From the NCBI GenBank assembly GCA_017448345.1, contig JAFSLP010000031.1:1-33799 (forward strand): a DNA stretch of 33,799 nucleotides, in the 5' to 3' direction. Positions 9,006-16,402 of the stretch are shown piece after piece. Source of the DNA: Paludibacteraceae bacterium. Its GTDB lineage: Bacteria > Bacteroidota > Bacteroidia > Bacteroidales > Paludibacteraceae. The translations under genes were made by a program, and so were the position numbers. Below the pieces are notes generated by a model. That model had not been told where the DNA came from. It did no database searches and worked only from the letters and a program-made list of their open reading frames with translations. Every line of letters begins with the position of its first letter. The stretch's first letter is position 1.

Positions 9006-10080
9006 ATGCGGTGATTAAGTTGTGTGCAGCGATGAAACTGCTTATTTCGTTATTGAGCACTTGTCGTTCTGCTACTTCGATGCGGTGCTCCATCTGTTCG
9101 TTTTTGTAGAATCCGTCCAGCAGCGCTTGGTTGATGGTCTCGTACATCCAATATTTGGCTTGTTCGGTCCGGTGGGCGTCGAAATAGCCGTTCTTTTTCG
9201 TGAAGGCGATGTATTCTTCTATGTTTTTCCAGACATCCATCACGCCTGTGTGGTCTATCGAGGAGCAGCAGATGGTATCGGGTTTCCATCCGGACTCGGA
9301 AGGAGGAAAGAGCATCAGTGCGTTCTTGAAACTCACTCGCGCTGCGCGCGCACGGTCAATATTATTACCGTCGCATTTGTTGATGGCGATACCGTCAGCC
9401 ATCTCCATGATTCCGCGTTTGATGCCTTGCAGCTCATCGCCGGTGCCGGTCACCTGTAGCAGCAGAAAATAGTCCACCATCGAGTGCGCTGCCGTCTCTG
9501 ACTGACCCACACCCACGGTCTCCAACAGGATGGTGTCAAACCCTGCCGCCTCGCATAACACGATGGTCTCACGGGTCTTGCGAGCCACACCGCCAAGCGA
9601 ACCGGCTGACGGGCTGGGACGGATGAACGCATTCGATTTGACGGACAGCTCGTTCATACGCGTCTTGTCGCCGAGGATGGAACCTTTGCTCCGTTCGCTG
9701 GAGGGGTCGATGGCGAGGACTGCCAGTTTTTTGCCGTGCTCGCATAACTCGCTGCCTAACGCCTCGATGAAGGTTGACTTGCCTGCGCCCGGCACACCGG
9801 TAATACCTACGCGTATGGAGTTGCCAGCGTACGGAAGGCACAGCTCAATCACTTTCTGGGCGATGGCTTGGTCCGCGAGCAGGTTGCTCTCCACTAATGT
9901 CACCGCCTGACTCAGTATAGTCATGTCGCCGCGGCGGATACCCTCGAAATATTCTTCGGGGCTCAATACCGTCTTCTTCCGGCGGAAAGTGGAGTAGGGG
10001 TTGACGGACGGCAGGTTTTGTACGCCCGCGTTGACCGTCAATCCCTTGTATTCTGCGCTATTTTCCGGATGTTCTATCAT
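8983..10080 (-). CDS. meaB: MeaB/ArgK family G3E P-loop GTPase (methylmalonyl-CoA mutase chaperone)
   Basis: 365 residues, slightly over the usual ~330. Walker A GVPGAGKSTF at about residue 97, an ETVGVGQSE switch/Walker B region, and NKCD (G4 base specificity) near residue 236 identify the MeaB group, which guards adenosylcobalamin loading and inactivation of methylmalonyl-CoA mutase. The mutase genes (mutA/mutB) are not in this window, so the partner is inferred from the family and from the propionate pathway common in Bacteroidales. The start overlaps the end of the DUF1573 gene by 4 bp (ATGA-type), and the end overlaps dnaB by 23 bp. Confidence 0.93.
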   Translation of the reverse strand: MIEHPENSAEYKGLTVNAGVQNLPSVNPYSTFRRKKTVLSPEEYFEGIRRGDMTILSQAVTLVESNLLADQAIAQKVIELCLPYAGNSIRVGITGVPGAGKSTFIEALGSELCEHGKKLAVLAIDPSSERSKGSILGDKTRMNELSVKSNAFIRPSPSAGSLGGVARKTRETIVLCEAAGFDTILLETVGVGQSETAAHSMVDYFLLLQVTGTGDELQGIKRGIMEMADGIAINKCDGNNIDRARAARVSFKNALMLFPPSESGWKPDTICCSSIDHTGVMDVWKNIEEYIAFTKKNGYFDAHRTEQAKYWMYETINQALLDGFYKNEQMEHRIEVAERQVLNNEISSFIAAHNLITAYGRLKQE

Positions 10081-11156
10081 TCAACGGTGAAATTGACCTT
10101 TATTTTCTTGATAGAGTTGGCGTAGTCATTGCTGATTACCACTACCTCACGGCTGTAAGTGCCGGGTTTCATGCCCTTGGTGTTCACCTCTACGGCCAGC
10201 ATGCCTTTCTTACCGGACTTGACGGGTTTGAGGGCTTTGAAACTCAGGTTCTCCTCTGTGCTATAGACGCGGCGGATCTCCAACGGGTTGACGCCGATGT
10301 TCTTCACCTCAATCTTGCCTTTCAGCGTTTTGCCTGCGGCTGCTTTGCCCAACTCTGCACTTGCCGGAACCTCGATGATAGGAGCTTGTTGCTTGTCCTC
10401 AACGCTCAGAGCCGAGAAATCTTCGACGATATTGGCTTTGATGGTCAGCTTGTGTGCCTCGTCCTGCACATTCTTGCCGTCCACTACTACGTATGCGGCT
10501 GCCTCTACCGGACCATACACGTTGCTTTCCTTTGTGTCTACTACGAACACGAACTTGCCGGTCTCATTCGGCTTGAGTTCGGCGAGGGTCACTTGGCTGA
10601 ACAGATAGCAGTCGGCGGTACTGGTGGCGAGTTCCACTTTGTGGTTCTCCTGTTTGAGGTTGGCGTATTCCAGTTCGCCGGTCTTGCTCTCGCCTTTCTT
10701 GATGGTACCGAGGTCGATGGCTTTGCTCTTCATGTTCAGCTCCCCTACCGCTACGGTGTATTTGTTGGCAGGCTTGGCTTGCTTGGGAATAACCTCGCCC
10801 TTGATATACACTTTCTTGGTCGGCTCGGTGGCGTTGGAGGTGATGGTCACAGTCTTTTGGAAACGACCCGGACGGCCGTTGGGGTTGTATGTCACGGTGA
10901 TACTTCCGGTCTTGCCCGGTTCTACCGGTTCTTTGGTCCATGTAGGGGTGGTGCAACCGCAACTCGCGCGTACGTTGCTCAGGACAAGTGGAGACATTCC
11001 TTCGTTTTTGAATTCAAATACTACGGACACACGGCCGTCGGCTTCGTTGATTTTGCCGAAATCATGCTCGGTCTTCTCGAATGTGATAACCGGTTGTTGA
11101 CCCATCATGGCTACTGCTACAAGAGCCATGCAGAGAGTGCTGAAAATCTTTTTCAT
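10077..11156 (-). CDS. DUF1573 domain exported protein
   Basis: 359 residues with an N-terminal signal peptide (about 1-19, ending MMGQQ). Residues 22-125 carry the DUF1573 signature: FEKTEHDFGKI, then FKNEGMSPLVLSNVRASCGC and a WTKEPVEPGKTGSITV strand. The CGCT cysteine pair is typical. The rest is made of further Ig-like/ASPM-SPD-2-Hydin-like beta domains (about 140-240 and 265-357, the last with NIGVNPLEIRRV). These proteins are common in Bacteroidetes and their role is unknown; a periplasmic or surface scaffold is a guess. The 72-bp gap from relA contains a 7-bp repeat array (11208-11235). Confidence 0.85.
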   Translation of the reverse strand: MKKIFSTLCMALVAVAMMGQQPVITFEKTEHDFGKINEADGRVSVVFEFKNEGMSPLVLSNVRASCGCTTPTWTKEPVEPGKTGSITVTYNPNGRPGRFQKTVTITSNATEPTKKVYIKGEVIPKQAKPANKYTVAVGELNMKSKAIDLGTIKKGESKTGELEYANLKQENHKVELATSTADCYLFSQVTLAELKPNETGKFVFVVDTKESNVYGPVEAAAYVVVDGKNVQDEAHKLTIKANIVEDFSALSVEDKQQAPIIEVPASAELGKAAAGKTLKGKIEVKNIGVNPLEIRRVYSTEENLSFKALKPVKSGKKGMLAVEVNTKGMKPGTYSREVVVISNDYANSIKKIKVNFTVE

Positions 11157-11207
11157 AATGTTCTTTTATTTGTTTTGATATGATTTTTTGATATGCTTTG
11201 ATAGATA

Positions 11208-11235
11208 TTAATTATTAATTTTTAATTATTAATTA
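11208..11235. repeat. 7-bp repeat array at the relA/spoT stop codon
   Basis: Four in-register units TTAATTA (one TTAATTT). The relA/spoT stop codon TAA (minus strand, 11229-11231) opens the last unit, and every unit supplies TAA-type stops as the frame rotates. Confidence 0.85.
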
Positions 11236-13481
11236 CTGTCCACTCTTCTGACATCTTTGATGTCGTCTATCTTCTTGATGGCTTTGAGCAACTCCTCTAA
11301 TTCGGTGCGGTCATAAACGTAAATTTCCATGGTGCCTTTGAAGATACCGTCTTCGCTGGTCACGTTCACGCTGCGCATGTTGATGTGAAACTCCGTCGTG
11401 ATGGCTTGCAGCACTTGGATGAACACACCGAATTTGTCTATGCCCTTGAACTCGATGGTCTCTACAAAGGACTGCACGCGATGGGTGTTCCATGTTGCGG
11501 AATAGATGCGTTTGCCGTAGCTTGTCTTCAGCAGGTTCGCCTCTGGGCAGTCTATCTTGTGGATGTGCATCTTGCCTTCCTCGTCCAAGTAACCTAACAC
11601 TTCGTCACCCGGTATCGGGTGGCAACATTGGCTCAGCAGGTAGTCTTTTCCGAGATTCTCGTCGGTCAGCACGATGGCGTGAGGACCTTTCTTGGGCTTG
11701 ACAATCTCCTTCTTTTCGGACGGCTGAAGGCTGATTGCGGACGGCTCCTTCTTTCCGATAAACGGTATGTACGACCGCCAGCCGCGTTTCGGCAGCACTA
11801 TCTCGTGCAGGTTGTCCAGTCGCAGAACGCCTTGCCCTATCTGCAAGTACAGCTCGTTGGGCGTGCTCAGCTTGTAATAACTCAATAATCGTGCCAGAAC
11901 CAAGTCACGCTTGCCCGACAAGTCGGAATCCATGTTGATGGCATCGGTCAGCAGTCGCTCGCCGTGTCTGATATACCGTCTCTCCTCGCGCCGGAAATAC
12001 AGGTTCAGACCGTTCTTGGCTTTGGCGGTCGTCACCATCTCCAGCCACTCGCGCTGGGGATGCTGGCTGTTGGATGTCAGCACTTCTATCTGGTCGCCGC
12101 CTTTCAGTTGGTAGGATAGCGGCACAAGCGTATGGTTCACTTTCGCGCCTATGCAGTGTTCGCCGAGCTCCGAGTGGAGCATGAATGCGAAATCGAGGGC
12201 GGTCGAACCTAACGGCATTGTTTTTATCTCGCCTTTCGGAGTGAATACGAACACCTCTTGCGCGAACAGGTTCAGTTTGAATGTACCGAGGAACTCCATC
12301 GCATCTTTCTCCGGATGCGCAAGGATGTCTTTGATCTCGCGGAGCCACTTGTCCAGTTCGCTGTCGTCCGATTCGCCCGTCTTGTATTTCCAGTGAGCCG
12401 CATAACCGCGTTCCGCTATCTCATGCATGCGGTCCGTGCGTATCTGTACCTCCACCCATTGACCGTTGGCGGCCATCACCGTCACATGGAGTGCCTCGTA
12501 GCCGTTGGATTTCGGCGTGGAAATCCAGTCACGGATGCGCTCAGGATGAGGACGGTAAATCTCTGTGATGGCGGAGTAAATCATCCAGCACTGGTCTTTC
12601 TCGCTCATCGACTCGTTCGGCGTGAAGATGATACGCACGGCTAACAGGTCATACACATCCTCGAACGCGCATTGTTGCCGCACCATCTTCTTCCATATCG
12701 AATAGACGGACTTGATGCGTGCTTTGAGTTCGAACTTGTACCCCATGCTTGTCAGCCGCTCGCGGATAGGTTCCGCAAACTGCTCGTAGTTCGCCATCTG
12801 GCTGGTCTTTACCGCCTCTAACTTGTCGTGTATCTCCTGCCACGTGTCGGGGTGTTCGTATTTGAAACTCAGGTCCTCCAACTCCGTCTTGATGGGGAAC
12901 AGACCCAGCCTGTGAGCCAGAGGCGCGTAGATATATTGGGTCTCGCCGGCTATCTTGTATTGCTTGTCTTTGGGCTGGGCGCCTAATGTACGCATGTTAT
13001 GCAGACGGTCCGCTATCTTGATCAGCACCACGCGGATGTCGTCGCTGATGGTCAGCAGCAGCTTGCGGAAGTTCTCTGCCTGCTCCGATGCTTGGTCACC
13101 GAACACGCCGCCGCTAATCTTGGTCAGACCGCCCACTATCTGGGCTATCTTGTCGCCGAACAGACCGGCTATGTCCTCTACTGTGTAATCGGTGTCCTCC
13201 ACCACGTCGTGCAGCAGCGCCGAGCATATGCTTGTGCTGCCCAGACCTATCTCGCGCACACAGATGCGTGCCACGGCTATCGGATGCATGATATACGGTT
13301 CGCCGCTCAGCCTGCGCACGCCGTAATGTGCCTTGTGCGCAAAATTGAACGCATGCGTTATCAGTTCCACTTTCTGACGGTGCGGAGTATGGGCATAATC
13401 ATCCAGCAGAGCTTCAAACTCGCGCTGAATCATTTGCTCTTCTTCCTGTGTAAATTCGCTTTTCTGCATAGACGTACTCAA
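11229..13481 (-). CDS. Bifunctional (p)ppGpp synthetase/hydrolase, RelA/SpoT (Rel) family
   Basis: 750 residues, full-length long RSH protein. Order: HD hydrolase domain (about 40-190, with MHPIAVA and HDVVEDT at 91-97, so the hydrolase looks active), synthetase domain (about 240-370, with RIKSVYSIWKKM and STPKSNGYEALHVTV), TGS domain (about 400-465, VFTPKGEIKTMPLGSTALDFAF), a helical/zinc-finger-like part with the CCHPIPGD motif, and a C-terminal ACT domain (about 670-745). It makes and breaks the alarmone (p)ppGpp in starvation. A clear promoter sits 9 bp upstream of the start codon, giving a nearly leaderless mRNA; translation could instead start at Met5 (13469). Confidence 0.95.
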   Translation of the reverse strand: MSTSMQKSEFTQEEEQMIQREFEALLDDYAHTPHRQKVELITHAFNFAHKAHYGVRRLSGEPYIMHPIAVARICVREIGLGSTSICSALLHDVVEDTDYTVEDIAGLFGDKIAQIVGGLTKISGGVFGDQASEQAENFRKLLLTISDDIRVVLIKIADRLHNMRTLGAQPKDKQYKIAGETQYIYAPLAHRLGLFPIKTELEDLSFKYEHPDTWQEIHDKLEAVKTSQMANYEQFAEPIRERLTSMGYKFELKARIKSVYSIWKKMVRQQCAFEDVYDLLAVRIIFTPNESMSEKDQCWMIYSAITEIYRPHPERIRDWISTPKSNGYEALHVTVMAANGQWVEVQIRTDRMHEIAERGYAAHWKYKTGESDDSELDKWLREIKDILAHPEKDAMEFLGTFKLNLFAQEVFVFTPKGEIKTMPLGSTALDFAFMLHSELGEHCIGAKVNHTLVPLSYQLKGGDQIEVLTSNSQHPQREWLEMVTTAKAKNGLNLYFRREERRYIRHGERLLTDAINMDSDLSGKRDLVLARLLSYYKLSTPNELYLQIGQGVLRLDNLHEIVLPKRGWRSYIPFIGKKEPSAISLQPSEKKEIVKPKKGPHAIVLTDENLGKDYLLSQCCHPIPGDEVLGYLDEEGKMHIHKIDCPEANLLKTSYGKRIYSATWNTHRVQSFVETIEFKGIDKFGVFIQVLQAITTEFHINMRSVNVTSEDGIFKGTMEIYVYDRTELEELLKAIKKIDDIKDVRRVDSN

Positions 13482-13489
13482 TCGACCTG

Positions 13490-13521
13490 CAAAATTACAA
13501 AAAAAAAATCATATACGCAAG
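13490..13521 (-). promoter_or_regulatory. relA/spoT promoter (Bacteroidetes type)
   Basis: Minus strand: CTTG at 13518-13521 (-33 box, 3 of 4), 20-bp spacer, TAATTTTG at 13490-13497 (-7 box, matches TAnnTTTG). The spacer is T-rich and carries CGTATATG just after the -33 box. The start codon is only about 9 bp beyond the -7 box, so the 5' leader must be extremely short. Confidence 0.7.
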
Positions 13522-13587
13522 TGCGCACGTACAAAAAATAAAAAAAAGTGTCTTTTGGCATGAAAATTGACGCAAAATAATAAAAGC

Positions 13588-13619
13588 TATGGTCATATGA
13601 AAAATTTTTATTACCTTTG
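13588..13619 (+). promoter_or_regulatory. Promoter of the structured RNA / amidase leader
   Basis: TATG (13588-13591, 3 of 4 to TTTG), 20-bp spacer containing CATATG, then TACCTTTG (13612-13619), a perfect TAnnTTTG -7 box. Transcription should begin near 13626-13630, exactly where the strong RNA fold begins. Confidence 0.75.
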
Positions 13620-13628
13620 CAAACAAAA

Positions 13629-13785
13629 GGGCACTTCTATAAATTGCTTTGTTTTGATTTAGAGGTTTGTCTTGGGTAGATTGTTGTCTTTCTTGAAGGA
13701 GCGATGCGGGCATCGTGACTGAATGAAAGTCAGCAAGATACCAAGAAAAAGCCTAAAGCGAAATAAAAGTGCCTGATTTATTTAT
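13629..13785 (+). ncRNA. Candidate structured non-coding RNA, 6S-RNA-like fold
   Basis: The region directly downstream of a strong promoter folds into one long irregular hairpin. Closing stem GGCACTT (13630-13636) with AAGTGCC (13767-13773); second stem TTGCTTT (13644-13650) with AAAGCGA (13755-13761, one G-U); third stem AGGTTT (13663-13668) with GCCT-side 13749-13754, continuing as TCTTGG with CCAAGA; then TCTTG (13691-13695) with CAAGA (13734-13738), and two apical hairpins (CGATG/CATCG, TGACT/AGTCA). Length about 145-155 nt, with no ORF. Long bulged rods of this size are typical of 6S RNA, but I cannot confirm homology. A long leader of the amidase gene is the alternative. Confidence 0.5.
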
Positions 13786-13800
13786 TGAATATTAATTTAT

Positions 13801-13834
13801 GGCATACTATAAATGTGGAATTTATAGAAATGCC
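13801..13834 (+). promoter_or_regulatory. Strong hairpin just upstream of the amidase start codon
   Basis: GGCAT (13801-13805) pairs with ATGCC (13830-13834), and CTATAAAT (13807-13814) pairs with ATTTATAG (13820-13827), giving a 13-bp stem with a 1x2 internal loop and a 5-nt loop. It ends 16 nt before the chosen start codon. There is no following T run, so it is not a standard terminator. It may mark the RNA's 3' boundary, protect a processed end, or control amidase translation. Confidence 0.5.
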
Positions 13835-13850
13835 CTGTATTTGCCTTATT

Positions 13851-15023
13851 ATGCGAAAATCTCTGTTTCTTATACTCGCGGTGTGTCTCTCTATGAATGT
13901 CATGGCAGAGAACGCTTATACCCTTGTCCTCGACCCCGGACACGGCGGAAAAGATGCAGGAGCCGTAGGGCGGTTCTCTAAAGAGAAAGACCTCAACCTC
14001 AAGCTCGCCCTCAAGGTCGGCAAACTCATCAACGAGCAATACCCCGATGTCAAGGTGGTCTATACGCGTTCCACCGATGTCTTCATTCCCTTGCAGCAGC
14101 GGGCGGACATAGCCAATAAGAGCAATGCCGACCTCTTCATGTCCATCCATGCCAACTCGGCGGAGTCCAGAGCGGCGAAGGGGGTAGAGACCTTCATCCT
14201 CGGTACCGAGAAGATGGAGCAGAACCTTGATGTCGCCATGCGGGAGAACGCCGTGATGAAACTCGAGGCGGACTATAAGACTACCTATCAGGGTTTTGAC
14301 CCCAACTCCATCGACTCGTATATCATGTTCGAACTGATGCAGAACAGCCATATGGACCAGTCCCTCCAGTTCGCTACACAGGTGCAGGACCGTTTCGTCG
14401 GGCAGCTCAACCGCTCTGACAGGGGAGTGCGGCAAGCCGCCTTCTGGGTGCTGCTTAAAACAGCGTGTCCGTCTGTTCTTTTTGAAATGGGATTCATCTC
14501 CAACCCCGATGAAGAGAAATTTCTCAATCAGGATGCCTCGATGAACAAGATGGCACAGACCCTCGTTGATGCCTTCGGGGCTTATACGCACAAGCAGAAA
14601 GCACGCCTTGAAACCACCAAAACAGAGCCTCAAAACAATGATAAGTCAGCGGTAAAAGACGAAAACGAGACGAAAACGAGTCGAAAACGAGACGAAAACG
14701 ACCCGGACATCCAAGCACCCGCAAAAGAGACCAAAGAGCCTGCAAAAGAGACCATTAGCCCGTCGGAAAAGGAAACCAAGGCACCGGTTGAAATGCAGAA
14801 CGCGGAGAAGAAACTCTACTATGCCGTGCAGATCTGTGCCTCAAGAGAACCCCTTGAACCTGATGATCCGCGGCTTCGAGGCATCGAATACGGCTGCATC
14901 AAGGTCGGCGAGTGGTACAAATACTATACCGCTGCACATACCGACAGAGCGCATGTCGCCTCATCACAGCAGCAACTCAAACCCCGCTACCCTGACTGCT
15001 GGATTATCAAGTTTGAGAAATAA
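13851..15023 (+). CDS. N-acetylmuramoyl-L-alanine amidase (Amidase_3) with C-terminal SPOR-like domain
   Basis: Cuts the amide bond between MurNAc and the peptide stem during daughter-cell separation. I choose the ATG at 13851 (390 residues) because it gives a clean signal peptide (1-19, MRKSLFLILAV...MA); the frame is open to 13785 but those codons cross a strong hairpin. Zinc ligands of Amidase_3 are visible: H31 (DPGHGG), E45, H100 (SIHANS), with the catalytic Glu near 212 (LFEMGFISN). A charged linker (about 245-320) contains an 11-bp DNA repeat, and the last ~70 residues (YYAVQICAS...WIIKFEK) resemble a peptidoglycan-binding SPOR domain. Followed by an MCE gene, a pairing common in Bacteroidetes. 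Confidence 0.93.
   Translation: MRKSLFLILAVCLSMNVMAENAYTLVLDPGHGGKDAGAVGRFSKEKDLNLKLALKVGKLINEQYPDVKVVYTRSTDVFIPLQQRADIANKSNADLFMSIHANSAESRAAKGVETFILGTEKMEQNLDVAMRENAVMKLEADYKTTYQGFDPNSIDSYIMFELMQNSHMDQSLQFATQVQDRFVGQLNRSDRGVRQAAFWVLLKTACPSVLFEMGFISNPDEEKFLNQDASMNKMAQTLVDAFGAYTHKQKARLETTKTEPQNNDKSAVKDENETKTSRKRDENDPDIQAPAKETKEPAKETISPSEKETKAPVEMQNAEKKLYYAVQICASREPLEPDDPRLRGIEYGCIKVGEWYKYYTAAHTDRAHVASSQQQLKPRYPDCWIIKFEK
14658..14701. repeat. 11-bp tandem repeat in the amidase linker
   Basis: Four in-register units of GACGAAAACGA (third unit GTCGAAAACGA). As 11 is not a multiple of three, each unit is read in a different frame, giving a mixed D/E/K/T/R linker. Placed between the catalytic and SPOR-like domains, where length change should be tolerated. 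Confidence 0.9.
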
Positions 15024-15085
15024 TGTATAATTCGTAATATTAATCTGTAATTCGTAATTTATAATTCGTAATTCGTAATTTTTAA
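15024..15085. repeat. 7-bp repeat array between the amidase stop and the MCE gene
   Basis: Begins at the base after the amidase stop codon. Five in-register heptads at 15051-15085, mainly TTCGTAA (also TTTATAA, TTTTTAA), with looser copies at 15024-15050. It fills nearly the whole gap to the MCE start codon at 15092. Confidence 0.88.
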
Positions 15086-15091
15086 TTCCCC

Positions 15092-16042
15092 ATGAACTAT
15101 TCCCGCGAAATAAAAGTTGGTGTACTGGCAGCCGTCTGCCTGTTCCTTCTCTTCTTCGGTTTTAATTTTCTGAAAGGGGTGAACATCTTCTCGCCCACCA
15201 ATTCCTTTCATGGCACGTTTACGGACCTGCACGGACTGGAAGAGCAGGCGCAGGTCATCATCCGGGGGCACAAAGTCGGACAAGTGGACCGTATATCGTA
15301 TGACTTCACGCGTGACAGCGCCTTCACGGTAGATATCTCCATCAAGAGAGACATCGTCCTTCCGCAAGGCACACAGATGGCGCTCATTGCCGACGGGCTC
15401 CTCGGTGGTATGGCTATCGAGCTTCAACTGCCCTCTAACAGCGGAAACGGTCTAACAGCGGAGCGGTCTAACAGTGAAAACGGTCTTTTTGGCGAAGCCG
15501 GTCTCATAGCCAAAGGCTCTTTCCTGCCTACCACCTACGTGCCGGGACTGATGGAATCCGTGCAGGGCGAACTCCTTGCCAAGATAGGCGCCGCCGTTGA
15601 GGATGTGGACTCGCTCGTCGCGGAGCTGCACGGTCAGTTGGAGGGTGACCACCTGCAATCGGCACTTACCAATGTGGACCGCATCTCCGGCGACCTCACT
15701 ACCGTCTCACACGACCTCAAACGGCTCATGAACAACCAAGTGCCACGCATCGTCAACAATGCCGACACGGCTGTCGCCAACCTCAATACCGTCCTCGCAG
15801 ATATCAAAGAGGCGGACCTCAAATCCACTGTCGCACGGGTGGACAAAGCGGTAGAGAATGTCAACGGACTCGTCTCCGATGTCCGCTCGCCAAACGGCAC
15901 TATCGGGCAGCTCATCTACAGCAAATCGCTCTACGATCATGTGGACGCAACGGTCATCTCCGCCGACTCGCTTCTCGTGGACCTCAAGGCGCACCCGAAG
16001 CGCTACGTACACTTCTCTATCTTCGGGAAGAAAGATAAATAA
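15092..16042 (+). CDS. MCE/MlaD family phospholipid-transport substrate-binding protein
   Basis: 316 residues. N-terminal membrane anchor (about 8-30), then one MCE domain (about 38-115: GLEEQAQVIIRGHKVGQVDRI and a DGLLGGMAIELQL end), then a helical, coiled-coil-like tail (about 150-290). MCE proteins of the Mla type form hexameric rings that move phospholipids between the two membranes. The permease and ATPase (MlaE, MlaF) are not adjacent here. A 16/17-bp repeat (15434-15483) inserts an S/N/G/E-rich loop just after the MCE domain. Probably co-transcribed with the amidase; a terminator follows at 16117. Confidence 0.9.
   Translation: MNYSREIKVGVLAAVCLFLLFFGFNFLKGVNIFSPTNSFHGTFTDLHGLEEQAQVIIRGHKVGQVDRISYDFTRDSAFTVDISIKRDIVLPQGTQMALIADGLLGGMAIELQLPSNSGNGLTAERSNSENGLFGEAGLIAKGSFLPTTYVPGLMESVQGELLAKIGAAVEDVDSLVAELHGQLEGDHLQSALTNVDRISGDLTTVSHDLKRLMNNQVPRIVNNADTAVANLNTVLADIKEADLKSTVARVDKAVENVNGLVSDVRSPNGTIGQLIYSKSLYDHVDATVISADSLLVDLKAHPKRYVHFSIFGKKDK
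15434..15483. repeat. 17-bp tandem repeat inside the MCE gene
   Basis: Three copies of TCTAACAGCGGAAACGG with small differences (17, 16 and 17 bp). It encodes the SNSGNGL...SNSENGL insertion following the MCE domain. Confidence 0.85.
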
Positions 16043-16116
16043 TATTGTTAATATTTCTCAGGAAACATATGTTCCACAATTTGTAGTTTTTCTAAATTGC
16101 AATAATTTTTACCAAA

Positions 16117-16157
16117 GCGTAACGCATTGAAAAAGTCGTGCGTTACGCATTTTTTTT
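16117..16157 (+). terminator. Rho-independent terminator after the amidase-MCE operon
   Basis: Perfect 10-bp stem GCGTAACGCA (16117-16126) with TGCGTTACGC (16139-16148), 12-nt loop, followed by A and eight T residues. It lies 74 bp after the MCE stop codon and isolates dnaA transcription. Confidence 0.85.
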
Positions 16158-16216
16158 GAATAAAATTATCTGCCTTTCTTGCAAATTTAAAAGACCCTAT
16201 AAATCAATAAGTTATG

Positions 16217-16263
16217 TGTTGATAACTTGCCTAAATGGCTGACTTTCAATTGCTTGTGCATAA
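16217..16263 (-). promoter_or_regulatory. Two DnaA-box-like sites upstream of dnaA
   Basis: On the minus strand, TTATGCACA (16255-16263) matches the relaxed DnaA box TTATNCACA, and TTATCAACA (16217-16225) differs by one base. They lie 56-100 bp upstream of the dnaA promoter, consistent with autoregulation. Two sites alone do not prove a replication origin, and no AT-rich 13-mer cluster is obvious beside them. Confidence 0.4.
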
Positions 16264-16318
16264 CAACCTAAAAATGCGTCACTTACATCTATGTGCAAAT
16301 CTTTGCTTGGGACGGATA

Positions 16319-16350
16319 TTTGCCTATTCGAAAAAAAAGCAGTACCTTTG
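16319..16350 (+). promoter_or_regulatory. dnaA promoter
   Basis: TTTG (16319-16322), 20-bp spacer, TACCTTTG (16343-16350): full match to the Bacteroidetes -33/-7 consensus. Predicted start near 16357, leaving a leader of about 45 nt before the dnaA start codon. Confidence 0.85.
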
Positions 16351-16402
16351 CACTCGGTTTCGCTAATAGAAGCGATTCTTTTTTTGACACCTTATATAAT
16401 AT

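Noticed and set aside
13629-13785. tmRNA or RNase P RNA
   Set aside because: No tRNA-like ends and no tag ORF, and the length and fold do not suit RNase P.
13785-13850. Upstream in-frame extension of the amidase
   Set aside because: It would read through a strong hairpin and put 22 residues before a clean signal peptide.
16043-16402. Replication origin upstream of dnaA
   Set aside because: Only two DnaA-box-like sites, no AT-rich unwinding repeats seen, and gene orientation around dnaA does not switch cleanly. GC skew would be needed.
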